Assembly: GCA_020425485.1 (NCBI GenBank) | Contig: JAGQRL010000093.1 | Location: 4,447-18,170, forward strand | Reading direction: 5' to 3' | From: Rhodospirillaceae bacterium | Lineage (GTDB): Bacteria > Pseudomonadota > Alphaproteobacteria > DSM-16000 > Inquilinaceae | Length of the DNA: 13,724 bases | In this document: one piece after another, positions 1 to 6,211 of the stretch | Position numbering within the stretch: position 1 is the stretch's first letter | Layout: each line of letters begins with the position of its first letter | Position numbers and translations under genes: made by a program | The notes under the pieces: generated by a model | Seen by the model: only the letters and a program-made list of their open reading frames with translations | Database searches by the model: none | Told to the model about the DNA's origin: nothing

Positions 1-136
1 GATCGTCGACTGGTACATGGACGGGAAGATCAACATCGACGATCTGATCACCCACACCATGCCGCTGGACCAGATCAACGAAGCCTTCCACCTGATGCAT
101 GCGGGCGAATCGATCCGCAGCGTCATCGTGTACTGA
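1..136 (+). CDS. frmA: S-(hydroxymethyl)glutathione dehydrogenase / class III alcohol dehydrogenase, C-terminal end (partial)
   Basis: Reading from base 2, the last 44 codons before TGA at 134-136 give IVDWYMDGKINIDDLI, then THTMPLDQINEAF, then HAGESIRSVIVY. This is the characteristic C-terminus of the zinc-dependent class III alcohol dehydrogenases (FrmA/AdhC/GSH-FDH). The family oxidises S-hydroxymethylglutathione, formed spontaneously from formaldehyde and glutathione, to S-formylglutathione with NAD+ in the cytoplasm. The zinc-binding and Rossmann parts lie outside the window, so the enzyme cannot be checked for integrity. The next gene on the same strand is the matching S-formylglutathione hydrolase, which supports the call. 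The two are separated by 133 bp containing a strong stem-loop. Confidence 0.93.
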   Translation, partial: IVDWYMDGKINIDDLITHTMPLDQINEAFHLMHAGESIRSVIVY

Positions 137-164
137 GGCGGTTTCGCCTTTGGCCTAGTCGGTT

Positions 165-204
165 CCGGCCGTTGGCCCGGGGCGCTTCCCCGGTCAACGG
201 CTGG
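165..204 (+). other. Long intercistronic stem-loop between frmA and fghA
   Basis: The outer stem CCGGCCGTTG (165-174) pairs with CAACGGCTGG (195-204), with one G-U pair. The inner stem CCGGGG (177-182) pairs with CCCCGG (188-193) around the loop CGCTT, with a small asymmetric internal loop (GC opposite T). No T-run follows, so it is not a classical intrinsic terminator. It could be an mRNA 3'-end stabiliser or a partial attenuator that lowers fghA expression relative to frmA. A small hairpin with a short T-run (AGGCG at 136-140 and CGCCT at 145-149, then TT) sits right after the frmA stop. Pairing is read directly; the role is inferred. Confidence 0.5.
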
Positions 205-269
205 AGCAGCCCGACCAACACGGCCGCGGGCGACCATTTCCGTTCCACCCATCGGCAGGGGCCGAGACC

Positions 270-1115
270 ATGTCGCTTGAGCAGATCAAATCCGCCGCAT
301 GCTTCGGGGGCCGGCAGACCGTGTGGCGCCACCGCTCCCGCGCCACCGGCACGGATATGGAGTTTTCCGTGTTCCTGCCGCCCCAGGCGGCGGACGGCGT
401 GCGCCTGCCGGTGGTCACCTACCTGTCCGGCCTCACCTGCACCTGGGCCAATGTGACGGAGAAAGGCCAGTTCCAGGGGCCGGCGGCCAAGGCCGGGCTG
501 ATCGTGGTGTGCCCGGATACCAGCCCCCGCGGGCTCGACCTGCCGGGCGAGCATGAGGCCTACGATTTCGGCTCCGGCGCCGGCTTCTATGTCGACGCCA
601 CGGAGCCGCCGTGGTCTGCCCACTACCGCATGGAAACCTATGTGGCCGACGAGCTGGCGGAGCTGGTGGCGGCCAATTTCCCGGTGGATACCGACCGCCA
701 GGGCATCTTCGGCCATTCCATGGGCGGCCACGGCGCCCTGACGCTGGCCTTCAAGCGCCGCGGCCGCTACCGCTCGCTGAGCGCCTTTTCGCCCATCGTC
801 GCCCCCACCCAGGTGCCCTGGGGCCAGAAGGCGTTTGCCGGCTATCTCGGCGCCGACGAAGCCCGCTGGGCGGCGCACGACGCCTGCGCGCTCGCCGCCG
901 GCAGCGGCTGGCGCCTGCCGATCCTGGTGGACCAGGGCACGGGCGACGAGTTCCTGGACCGCGAGCTGCGGCCTGAGCTGTTCGAGGCGGCCTGCCACAA
1001 GGCAGCGATCCCGCTGCGCCTGAACCGGCGCGAGGGCTACGACCACAGCTACTATTTCATCGCCAGCTTCATGGCCGACCACATCGCCCACCACGCCAAG
1101 TGGCTGATGCGGTAG
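270..1115 (+). CDS. fghA: S-formylglutathione hydrolase
   Basis: This 281-residue protein has the usual length of the FrmB/FghA/esterase D family. These cytoplasmic alpha/beta-hydrolases cleave S-formylglutathione to formate and glutathione, the second step of glutathione-dependent formaldehyde detoxification. The nucleophile elbow is GHSMGG (148-153, Ser150). The acid is Asp226 in DQGTGDEFL, and the catalytic His is His259 in EGYDHSYYF. The conserved SGLTCT segment with its regulatory cysteine (Cys57) is present near the N-terminus, as is the family motif PRG (86-88). The ATG at 270 gives a full-length N-terminus matching the family (MSLEQIKSAACFGG). A Shine-Dalgarno is weak (GGCAGGGG a few bases upstream). 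It sits directly downstream of frmA, and the pair probably serves the same flux. The symbol frmB is equally used. Confidence 0.95.
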   Translation: MSLEQIKSAACFGGRQTVWRHRSRATGTDMEFSVFLPPQAADGVRLPVVTYLSGLTCTWANVTEKGQFQGPAAKAGLIVVCPDTSPRGLDLPGEHEAYDFGSGAGFYVDATEPPWSAHYRMETYVADELAELVAANFPVDTDRQGIFGHSMGGHGALTLAFKRRGRYRSLSAFSPIVAPTQVPWGQKAFAGYLGADEARWAAHDACALAAGSGWRLPILVDQGTGDEFLDRELRPELFEAACHKAAIPLRLNRREGYDHSYYFIASFMADHIAHHAKWLMR

Positions 1116-1126
1116 CTGAACGAGCC

Positions 1127-1336
1127 ATGGCCACGAAAAGCACCACCACCGTTGCCGCCTACGAGGAAAGCGTTGCCATCGGCAGGGCCTTTGCCGCGCG
1201 CTATCCGCAGACACTGGCGCGCCTGGGCGCGCCCGCAGGAGAGGCGTCGGCCGTTGCCGGCCCGTCCGAAGCCGATCGCTCTAAGACACCGCCGTGCCGC
1301 GCAGGTACTTACCGTCCAGCGAAGCCAGGGTGTTGA
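1127..1336 (+). CDS. Possible small protein of unknown function (69 aa)
   Basis: This open frame starts at ATG 1127, 11 bases after the fghA stop, and runs to TGA at 1336. A GTG at 1100 inside fghA is an alternative start. The N-terminal two thirds (for example AAYEESVAIGRAFAARYP) have amphipathic, protein-like composition and G/C-rich third positions. The last ~20 codons lose that bias and overlap the 3' end of the convergent amidohydrolase gene by 56 bp. There is no clear Shine-Dalgarno and no family I recognise. It may be a real short gene co-transcribed with fghA, a decayed remnant, or chance. Function unknown. Confidence 0.25.
   Translation: MATKSTTTVAAYEESVAIGRAFAARYPQTLARLGAPAGEASAVAGPSEADRSKTPPCRAGTYRPAKPGC
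1216..1233. repeat. Two GGCGCGCC palindromes in tandem (hairpin-forming)
   Basis: GGCGCGCC at 1216-1223 is repeated at 1226-1233 with TG between. Each copy is self-complementary, so the pair can also fold as one hairpin. It lies in the 165-bp gap between the convergent fghA and amidohydrolase genes, about 50 bp before the latter's stop codon. It may act as a bidirectional transcription or readthrough barrier, but no T-run follows on either strand. It also falls inside the doubtful small reading frame at 1127-1336. Confidence 0.4.
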
Positions 1337-2180
1337 TCAGGTCGCCCATGTCGTTGCGCAGGTCATCGAGGAAGGGCTTCCGGGTCAGTGTCTGCTCATC
1401 CATGTAGAGGCCGCGGTTGATCTCGATCTGGATGGCGTGCACGGCGGCATCGGGCCGGCCGTAATGGCGCGTGGTATAGCCGCCGGCATAGGGCGTGTTG
1501 CGGGTGACGCGGTAGCCGCGGCGCGACAGGAACCGCTCGACCACCGCCATGACCTCCTGGGCGCAGGCGGTGCCGTGGGCGTCGCCCAGCACGATATCCT
1601 GCAGCGTGGGATGGCCGGGCAGGTCGCCATGGCCCGGCACGTAGGACGGCATGGAATGCCCGTCCAGCAGGATGCAGTAGCCGAATTCCTGGCGCGTGCG
1701 CCGGATCAGCGACAGCAGCGAGGTGTGGTAGGGGTGGTAGAGGCTGTTGATGCGCTCCAGCGCCTCGGCGAAGTGGAGCTTGCGCTTGTAGATCTCGTGG
1801 CCCTGGGAAACCACGCGGGCGATGGTGCCGAGCCCGGCGATGACCCGTGGCGAGCGCGTGTTGACGTAGCCCGGCAGGCGGTCGTCGAACATCTCGGGGT
1901 CAAGCTCGAAGGCTTCCCGGTTGGTGTCGAGGAAGGCCCGCGGAAACAGGGCCTTGATCATCGCCGCACCGCGCCCCGGCGCGTCGGCGAAGATCTCGTC
2001 GACGAAGCTGTCCTCCGATCGCCGCAGTGCCACAGGATCTAGTCGAGAAGCTTCCAGGAACAGGGCCGAATAGTTGCGGCCGCTGTGGGGCGATGCCACC
2101 ACGACCGGAACGCGGGGGTCCGCGGCCTCGGTCGCCTCGATCACGGCGTCATCATCGCCGGTCGGGCTCTGGTACATCAT
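1281..2180 (-). CDS. N-formylglutamate amidohydrolase family protein
   Basis: This 299-residue protein of the FGase family (HutG/N-formylglutamate deformylase type, Pfam PF05013) contains a predicted metal-dependent hydrolase core. Visible family motifs are SPHSG (30-34), SEDSFVD (55-61), DTNREAFELD (85-94), LLDGHSMPS (171-179), GDAHG (199-203), TPYAGGYTTRHYG (229-241) and QIEINRGLYMD (251-261). The enzyme class hydrolyses N-formyl-L-glutamate to formate and glutamate in the last step of one histidine degradation route. No other hut genes flank it, so its natural substrate may differ. The initiation codon could be either of two consecutive ATGs (MMYQ). No strong Shine-Dalgarno decides between them. 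It is convergent with fghA and upstream of nothing on its own strand, so it is probably monocistronic. Confidence 0.87.
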   Translation of the reverse strand: MMYQSPTGDDDAVIEATEAADPRVPVVVASPHSGRNYSALFLEASRLDPVALRRSEDSFVDEIFADAPGRGAAMIKALFPRAFLDTNREAFELDPEMFDDRLPGYVNTRSPRVIAGLGTIARVVSQGHEIYKRKLHFAEALERINSLYHPYHTSLLSLIRRTRQEFGYCILLDGHSMPSYVPGHGDLPGHPTLQDIVLGDAHGTACAQEVMAVVERFLSRRGYRVTRNTPYAGGYTTRHYGRPDAAVHAIQIEINRGLYMDEQTLTRKPFLDDLRNDMGDLINTLASLDGKYLRGTAVS

Positions 2181-2481
2181 GGGGCGAAGATAGGGGGATT
2201 GCCGCGCGGTGTCACCGCCAACAGGCAGGAAAAAGGGCCGAATTTGTCGCGGATGACGGCTCGGCGACGCCCGCCGAACATCGTTGATGGATCTCCGATT
2301 CGCGTCGTTTCGCCATAGTGGTGCGCGGGCGATCCGGCTGCCCTGCCCGAGCCGGGGAAGGGCAGCCCCGCGGGGGCGCGGGGGTCGCTTGCGCCCACCC
2401 GGCGATGGTGCTATCCACCACCCCCTGCCAGAGCACGGTCCGATCAGGCGCGGTTGCGCCTTGCCGGAGAACGCTCTTTGG
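2181..2481. other. Intergenic spacer upstream of tRNA-Val and of the amidohydrolase gene
   Basis: I see no credible gene in this stretch of about 300 bases. It must hold the promoter of the minus-strand amidohydrolase gene and that of the tRNA, but I cannot point to convincing -35/-10 pairs. The one clear structure is a 9-bp stem, GGCTGCCCT (2336-2344) with AGGGCAGCC (2359-2367), around a 14-base G/C-rich loop and without a T-run. Its role is unknown. Confidence 0.5.
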
Positions 2482-2556
2482 GGGCGGTTAGCTCAGCGGG
2501 AGAGCACTACGTTGACATCGTAGGGGTCACTGGTTCAATCCCAGTACCGCCCACCA
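2482..2556 (+). tRNA. tRNA-Val (anticodon GAC)
   Basis: The cloverleaf folds completely. The acceptor stem is GGGCGGT (2482-2488) with ACCGCCC (2546-2552), followed by discriminator A and an encoded CCA (2554-2556). The D-arm is GCTC/GAGC. The anticodon stem CTACG/CGTAG surrounds the loop TTGACAT, giving anticodon GAC for valine GUC/GUU codons. The variable loop is GGGTC. The T-arm is ACTGG/CCAGT with loop TTCAATC. All stems pair without mismatch and the length is 75 nt including CCA. I see no duplicated 3' end nearby, so there is no sign of an integrated element using it as an attachment site inside this window. Confidence 0.97.
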
Positions 2557-2573
2557 CGCTTCGCCTTTGGCCA

Positions 2574-2592
2574 CGCGTGGCACAGCCACGCG
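2574..2592 (+). other. Stem-loop just downstream of tRNA-Val
   Basis: CGCGTGGC (2574-2581) pairs with GCCACGCG (2585-2592) around an ACA loop, 17 bases after the encoded CCA. Eight G/C-rich pairs make it a likely 3'-end or processing structure of the tRNA precursor, but there is no T-tract. The left arm is also part of a perfect CCACGCGTGG palindrome (2571-2580). The rest of the spacer to 2761 shows no gene. Confidence 0.4.
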
Positions 2593-2761
2593 AGGGCGGG
2601 CTGGCTCGGACTCTTCCCGGAAAGCTCCACCATCTCCCGCTCCAGGGTGAATTGACGCTCGCCGGGTCCGGTTCGACCCGTCTGGTTCCATCTCCGCCAT
2701 CGCCCCAGTGCCGCCGCCAATTCAGACAACCGCATGTGGCGCGCGCCGGCCCGCCCCCTGC

Positions 2762-3886
2762 TCAGCGCGGGATGATGGCCGATCGCAGCGCATCGGCCAG
2801 GCATTGCGTCAGCTCCAGCCCGTCAAAGGCGGCTTGGGGATCGTTGGCGGCATAGGTGGTATGGAGGGCGTACTGCTCCAGAACCAACTCGGCGCGGTGC
2901 GACGCCAGGTAGACGTCCTGCGGCACGAGGGTTTCCAGAGGGCTTGAAACGACGTACGGCAGCGTCCCATAGCCGGAAAGGAGGCCGTAGATCTGCCGGG
3001 TGCACTGCGCTGCCTCGCTGCCGCAGATCCGGCCGCAATAGCGCCTCACCAGTTCCGCTTCCGGGGCGTCCGCCAGCAGGGCGTCGAGAGCCTCCACACC
3101 GCCGGCCGGCGGCGGTTCGGCCGTGTCCAGCGGCGGGCGGCCCCGGGTTATGTAGATCCGCATTTCGTCGAATGGCCCCAGGATCCTGTCCATCTCCGGG
3201 TCGTCGATCCGGTTGGCCATAGAAGCGAATATCCAGCCCTGCATCGTCCGGGCCTGGAATTCCGCAAGGCCCCGTTCGCGCAGGGCAAATGCATCGTCGC
3301 TCTCAAGGTAGGTTGCCGCGGCCCAGGCCACGCCTTGCAGGTCGTAAATCTCGGCGACGTCGCCCAGGCGCATCGCTTCCGCCCAGTCGCCTTGGTTCAT
3401 GAGGATCACCAGCATGTAGACGCTGGATCGCGGTTCGCCGAGGGCGGCTGCCCGCAGGGCGGCATCGGCGTTGAAGCGCCCGTTCTCGTCGGGGACCGGC
3501 GGGCCGAGAACGTCGGCCACCTCGACGTGCTCCGCCGCATAGCGCAGCCAGGGCACGCCGAACGCCCCATCGTCGTAGCGGAACAGTGCTCGTTGTTCGG
3601 ATCGCGAAAGTCCTGCGACCCAGGGCGTGCGGCTCAGGGTCCGGTCATAGATGATGCCGAGCAGGACCTGTGCTGCGAGGTTTCCGTCATTGGCCAGTTG
3701 CGAGAGCACCGGCAGCGACTGCGCGTCATCGCCCTCAAGCCAGTGTTCAAGTGCCGTCTGGAAGGCGGGGGCGTCGGCCCCCTCCAGCCCGGCTGGCGGC
3801 GCCGCCGATTCTCCGGCCAGGCAGGCGCTTCCCGCCGTGGCGGCCGCAAGGGCCAGTATCGCCGTTCCGATCAGCTTCCCGAGCAT
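2762..3886 (-). CDS. Secreted Sel1/TPR-like repeat protein of unknown function
   Basis: The 374-residue product starts with a Sec signal peptide: MLGK, then a hydrophobic stretch at about residues 5-21, with likely cleavage near ACLAG. The start is set at 3886 because GGGAGG lies 8 bases upstream; an earlier in-frame ATG at 3919 would bury the signal. The segment SLPVLSQLANDGNLAAQVLLG (57-77) fits a Sel1-like helical repeat, and further alpha-helical repeats are likely up to about residue 230. A C-terminal region has four cysteines (284, 288, 295, 362, the first three as CGRICGSEAAQC) that could form periplasmic disulfides. Such repeat proteins usually scaffold protein contacts. Cys22 lies near the cleavage region, but the residues before it (GSA) do not make a proper lipobox, so lipoprotein status is unlikely. 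Divergent from the RTX gene. No specific function can be named. Confidence 0.72.
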   Translation of the reverse strand: MLGKLIGTAILALAAATAGSACLAGESAAPPAGLEGADAPAFQTALEHWLEGDDAQSLPVLSQLANDGNLAAQVLLGIIYDRTLSRTPWVAGLSRSEQRALFRYDDGAFGVPWLRYAAEHVEVADVLGPPVPDENGRFNADAALRAAALGEPRSSVYMLVILMNQGDWAEAMRLGDVAEIYDLQGVAWAAATYLESDDAFALRERGLAEFQARTMQGWIFASMANRIDDPEMDRILGPFDEMRIYITRGRPPLDTAEPPPAGGVEALDALLADAPEAELVRRYCGRICGSEAAQCTRQIYGLLSGYGTLPYVVSSPLETLVPQDVYLASHRAELVLEQYALHTTYAANDPQAAFDGLELTQCLADALRSAIIPR

Positions 3887-4109
3887 GCCCGCTGCCTCCC
3901 GCCATCCTGTTACAGGCACCGGATCTTCCGAGCCCGGTCGCCGAACCTGCCCAGGGAGATTGCCCGGACGATGGCGATCTTCCCCCGCGCAGCGCCGGCA
4001 GACAACCGCGACGGCACCGGCGCAGGCGTGGGTGATCCCGGTCGGCGGCGTCGGCGGAAGCCCCTGGCCAAGGGGTGGTGCCGGTCGTTCGAATGCTCAG
4101 CATCTCCGA

Positions 4110-4270
4110 ACCAGATTGTATAGCCATGATGAAATTCTTGTTAACATAAAACTCAAGATCCGTAGATTAATGCGCATTAAACAGAATATAAATTGTGTGC
4201 GTCCTACTGCCGCACTGCGTCGATTCTACATAAGATTCGTCTTTTACTTAGTCTGCTTTGCCACTAAGTG
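4110..4270. other. AT-rich island in the ~500-bp divergent spacer (3887-4385)
   Basis: The spacer between the minus-strand secreted protein and the RTX gene carries no credible gene. Its left part (to about 4110) is G/C-rich with a small CCCCT/AGGGG hairpin (4061-4075). From about 4112 to 4270 the sequence turns clearly AT-rich against the background, with TTGTTAACATAAAA (4138-4151) and TATAAA (4187-4192) as the most promoter-like pieces. I found no well-spaced -35 for the TATAAA. A 7-bp inverted repeat ACTTAGT (4246-4252)/ACTAAGT (4263-4269) closes the island. It most likely contains the RTX promoter, and possibly the divergent one. Confidence 0.55.
4167..4180. promoter_or_regulatory. Perfect 14-bp palindrome TTAATGCGCATTAA, candidate operator
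   Basis: The palindrome is exact over 14 bases and stops there (flanks A/A do not pair). It lies in the AT-rich island about 205 bp upstream of the RTX start codon and 7 bp before a TATAAA. The TTAA half-sites are 6 bases apart, so it does not meet the CtrA consensus (TTAA-N7-TTAA). A dimeric helix-turn-helix repressor or activator site is the simplest reading; the regulator is unknown. Confidence 0.4.
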
Positions 4271-4371
4271 ATTCGAGGTACAGGCTCGCGCGCCGCAACA
4301 GAGCGCAGCGGCGAAGCGCATGAGTTTAACTATGGGGGCCGACGCCAGCAGCAGTCGGCACCAGGACCTTG

Positions 4372-4378
4372 AAGGAGG
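4372..4378 (+). promoter_or_regulatory. Strong Shine-Dalgarno AAGGAGG deciding the RTX start
   Basis: AAGGAGG ends 7 bases before ATG 4386 and is a near-perfect anti-16S match. The upstream in-frame ATG at 4320 lacks any such site, so the shorter 279-residue product is preferred. Confidence 0.8.
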
Positions 4379-4385
4379 AGACGAG

Positions 4386-5225
4386 ATGCCCGTGGGCAAT
4401 GCCAATGCAAAGGGGCTCTACGGCACCATCGTCGACGACACGGGCCTCGACCCGCTGGACGTCGACTTTCTCGGCAACGGCCCGGACGTCTTCCCCGGTG
4501 ACGGCGTCGACAACGGGGGCGACGATGCCGTCTCCGGCGGCAACCAGCACGACCTCGTGGATGGCGGCGACGGCGACGATGTCCTCTACGGCGACAACGG
4601 CAAGGACACGGTGAACGGCGAGGATGACAACGACCTCATCGTCGGTGCCAACGGCAAGGACTTCCTGACCGGCGGCAACAACGGGCTCGGCAGCAACGAG
4701 CTGTTCGGGCCCGACATCCTGGATGGCGGCAACGGCAAGGACACGATCTATGGCGACAGCCCGGCGGGCACCGAATCCAACGGGTCCGGCGGTTCGGGCG
4801 ATGGCGACATCCTGGAAGGCGGCAACGGCAAGGACCTGATGGTCGGCGGCGCCGGCGGCGACATCATCAACGGCTACCGCGGCAACGACGAGATTTCCGG
4901 TGATTCCGGCAACGACGTCATCGATGGCGGCTTCGGCAACGATCTGATCGACGGCGGCACCGGCGATGACGAGCTGACCGGCGGCAAGAACAACGACGTG
5001 TTCTTGTTCGAGATGGGCGACGGCAACGACACCATCACCGATTTCGGCGACGGCAACGACAAGATCGACCTGACCGACTTCAACCTGGCCAACGGGTTCG
5101 ACGATCTGGCCGGGATGATCAGCTACGCCGGCGGCGATGCGGTGATCGATTTCGGCACCGGGCAGTCGATCACCCTGCTCGGCGTGGCCGACGGCGATCT
5201 GTCCGCCAGCGATTTCCTGTTCTGA
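4386..5225 (+). CDS. Small RTX (hemolysin-type calcium-binding repeat) protein, probable type I secretion substrate
   Basis: The 279-residue, strongly acidic protein is made almost entirely of glycine/aspartate-rich RTX nonapeptides. Examples are GGDGDDVLYG (60-69), GGNGKDTIYG (114-123), GGNGKDLMVG (145-154) and GGFGNDLIDG (181-190), continuing to about residue 205. A recurring NGKD variant appears four times. RTX repeats bind Ca2+ and fold as parallel beta-rolls outside the cell. After the repeats comes a serralysin-like C-terminal region (NDVFLFEMGDGNDTITDF, 203-220, then KIDLTDF) ending in LSASDFLF. That hydrophobic tail after an acidic stretch is typical of uncleaved type I secretion signals. 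There is no N-terminal signal peptide and no protease, lipase or toxin domain; the first ~45 residues match nothing I recognise. No ABC exporter, membrane-fusion or TolC gene lies in the window. A surface or matrix role is plausible but inferred. Confidence 0.88.
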   Translation: MPVGNANAKGLYGTIVDDTGLDPLDVDFLGNGPDVFPGDGVDNGGDDAVSGGNQHDLVDGGDGDDVLYGDNGKDTVNGEDDNDLIVGANGKDFLTGGNNGLGSNELFGPDILDGGNGKDTIYGDSPAGTESNGSGGSGDGDILEGGNGKDLMVGGAGGDIINGYRGNDEISGDSGNDVIDGGFGNDLIDGGTGDDELTGGKNNDVFLFEMGDGNDTITDFGDGNDKIDLTDFNLANGFDDLAGMISYAGGDAVIDFGTGQSITLLGVADGDLSASDFLF

Positions 5226-5289
5226 TCGGGGCGGCTTGACCTCTTCGACCCCGGGGTTCGCTCCGGGGCCGATGCCCTGCCTGGCCCCG

Positions 5290-5325
5290 GCCCGGTTGCG
5301 CCCATGCAGCCGGGCTTTGTGTTTT
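5290..5325 (+). terminator. Rho-independent terminator after the RTX gene
   Basis: GCCCGGTTGC (5290-5299) pairs with GCAGCCGGGC (5306-5315), ten pairs with one G-U, around the six-base loop GCCCAT. It is followed directly by TTTGTGTTTT. A second G/C hairpin, CCCCGG (5250-5255) with CCGGGG (5264-5269), lies just before it. It sits 65 bp past the RTX stop and insulates the small secreted gene downstream. Confidence 0.85.
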
Positions 5326-5588
5326 CGGGCCCTCCCGGCGGCAGCGCCTGCCGTCACGCGGCACCGGCAAACGGCCGCTCACCACGGTGACGCCATGTCG
5401 CTGCCCAGGTTTTGCCGATCCACAGGGTCAGTCTGACGATGGTTGACGGTGTCGGCGGCCCAAGTGGTTGCAATCGTGGGCACCGTTTCTAGACTGGAGT
5501 CGGCTCGCCAGCCGTGGCGCCTTAAGAAGACCGCGGCGGTTGGGTCATCTGGGTTAGCTGCAGTCCATCGCGATCAGGAGGGGATGAG
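5326..5588. other. Spacer between the RTX terminator and the small secreted protein
   Basis: No gene is supported here. The stretch should carry the promoter of the next gene. The best candidate is TTGCAA (5468-5473), a 16-base gap and TAGACT (5490-5495), only 4 of 6 matches to each consensus. This would leave a leader of roughly 90 bases. Confidence 0.3.
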
Positions 5589-5918
5589 ATGAACCGCAAG
5601 TTTCTCGCGGCGCTAACGGGCGCCCTGGCCTTGCTCTGGGCCAACACCGGCTATGCCGCCAACGCCACCAGCGGCTGGGTGGCCACCAATATCAGCCTGG
5701 ATACCTGCATGCAGATCGGCGAACTGGCAGTGGCTCGCGAAGGCTTCTCCGCCTCGCGCGGCCGCACCAGCGCCTTCGGGTGGCGTGGCGACGAGAACGT
5801 CATCATCCGCTGCATTCCCGAACACGGGCTGGTCGTCGTCTTCGTCTACTCGCCCTACGACAACGTTGTGGAAGGCGTTCTGGAACGCATCCGCGGCGTC
5901 TATCTGGGCACCAACTAG
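5589..5918 (+). CDS. Small secreted two-cysteine protein of unknown function
   Basis: The 109-residue product begins with a clear Sec signal peptide (MNRK, hydrophobic core LAALTGALALLWA, probable cleavage after TGYA at residue 23). The mature part is about 86 residues with exactly two cysteines, Cys40 (DTCMQIG) and Cys75 (IIRCIPE), well placed for one periplasmic disulfide. The layout C-x-x-x-(helix)-GF ... IRC ... hydrophobic beta-strand resembles a scattered group of uncharacterised small bacterial exported proteins; I infer this from pattern memory only. AGGAGGGG (5576-5583) lies 5 bases before ATG 5589. An ATG at 5584 runs into a stop after two codons and is excluded. Probably monocistronic. 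Confidence 0.75.
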   Translation: MNRKFLAALTGALALLWANTGYAANATSGWVATNISLDTCMQIGELAVAREGFSASRGRTSAFGWRGDENVIIRCIPEHGLVVVFVYSPYDNVVEGVLERIRGVYLGTN

Positions 5919-5937
5919 CAGCCTTTTCCGGCGCGGC

Positions 5938-5961
5938 CCCCATCGCCTCAGGGCGGTGGGG
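5938..5961 (+). other. Stem-loop after the small secreted gene
   Basis: CCCCATCGCC (5938-5947) pairs with GGCGGTGGGG (5952-5961), ten pairs with one T-G, around the tetraloop TCAG, 19 bases past the stop codon. It lacks a T-tract, so it is a probable 3'-end structure rather than a standard intrinsic terminator. A weaker GGACA/TGTCC hairpin with a T-rich loop follows at about 5972-5988. Confidence 0.45.
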
Positions 5962-6176
5962 ACTGCGTCGGGACAGGATCTTTTGTCCGGGCAATCCGTC
6001 GTGGCGGGTGTGGCCCGCTGCTATGCGGTGGCCACTGCTCCCGTCGACGATGACGGGGACAACGGGTTCTGTCCTGACCTTCCTTCCTCCAATCCACTGC
6101 CGCGTTGTGTCGCCTGGCTGTGCATGGCCGCGCCGGGGTAGACGTGCTGGCATGTGAACTCTGACGTGCCGCCCCC

Positions 6177-6209
6177 TTGATGACGTTCGATGCGTGAACT
6201 ATAGTTCAC
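6177..6209 (+). promoter_or_regulatory. Toxin-antitoxin promoter with palindromic operator over the -10 box
   Basis: TTGATG (6177-6182), a 17-base spacer and TATAGT (6200-6205) form a good sigma-70 promoter. The -10 box lies inside GTGAACTATAGTTCAC (6194-6209), a perfect 16-bp palindrome. A further half-site GTGAACT is found at 6154-6160, exactly 40 bp upstream. Type II antitoxins usually repress their own operon by binding such palindromes, so this is the expected autoregulatory operator. The predicted transcription start falls at about 6211-6213, at the toxin ATG itself. Confidence 0.7.
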
Positions 6210-6211
6210 GG

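Noticed and set aside
123..1214. Minus-strand open frame of 363 codons
   Set aside because: Antisense to fghA, which has a full catalytic triad; composition is that of a shadow frame.
2482..2761. Integration site of a mobile element at tRNA-Val
   Set aside because: No integrase, no duplicated tRNA 3' end and no direct repeat was found in the window.
4167..4180. CtrA binding site
   Set aside because: The TTAA half-sites are separated by 6, not 7, bases and the sequence is symmetric, unlike the direct-repeat CtrA box.
4386..5225. CRISPR-like or DNA-level repeat array
   Set aside because: The periodic sequence is explained by the coding of RTX nonapeptides in one frame, with codon variation between repeats.
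4326..5357. Minus-strand open frame of 343 codons
   Set aside because: It is opposite the RTX repeats. The repetitive Val/Ala/Asp translation is the mirror of the Gly-Asp repeats, and it would read through the plus-strand terminator region.
6194..6211. GTG start for the toxin at 6194
   Set aside because: It would put the first six codons inside the operator/-10 box, upstream of the predicted transcription start.
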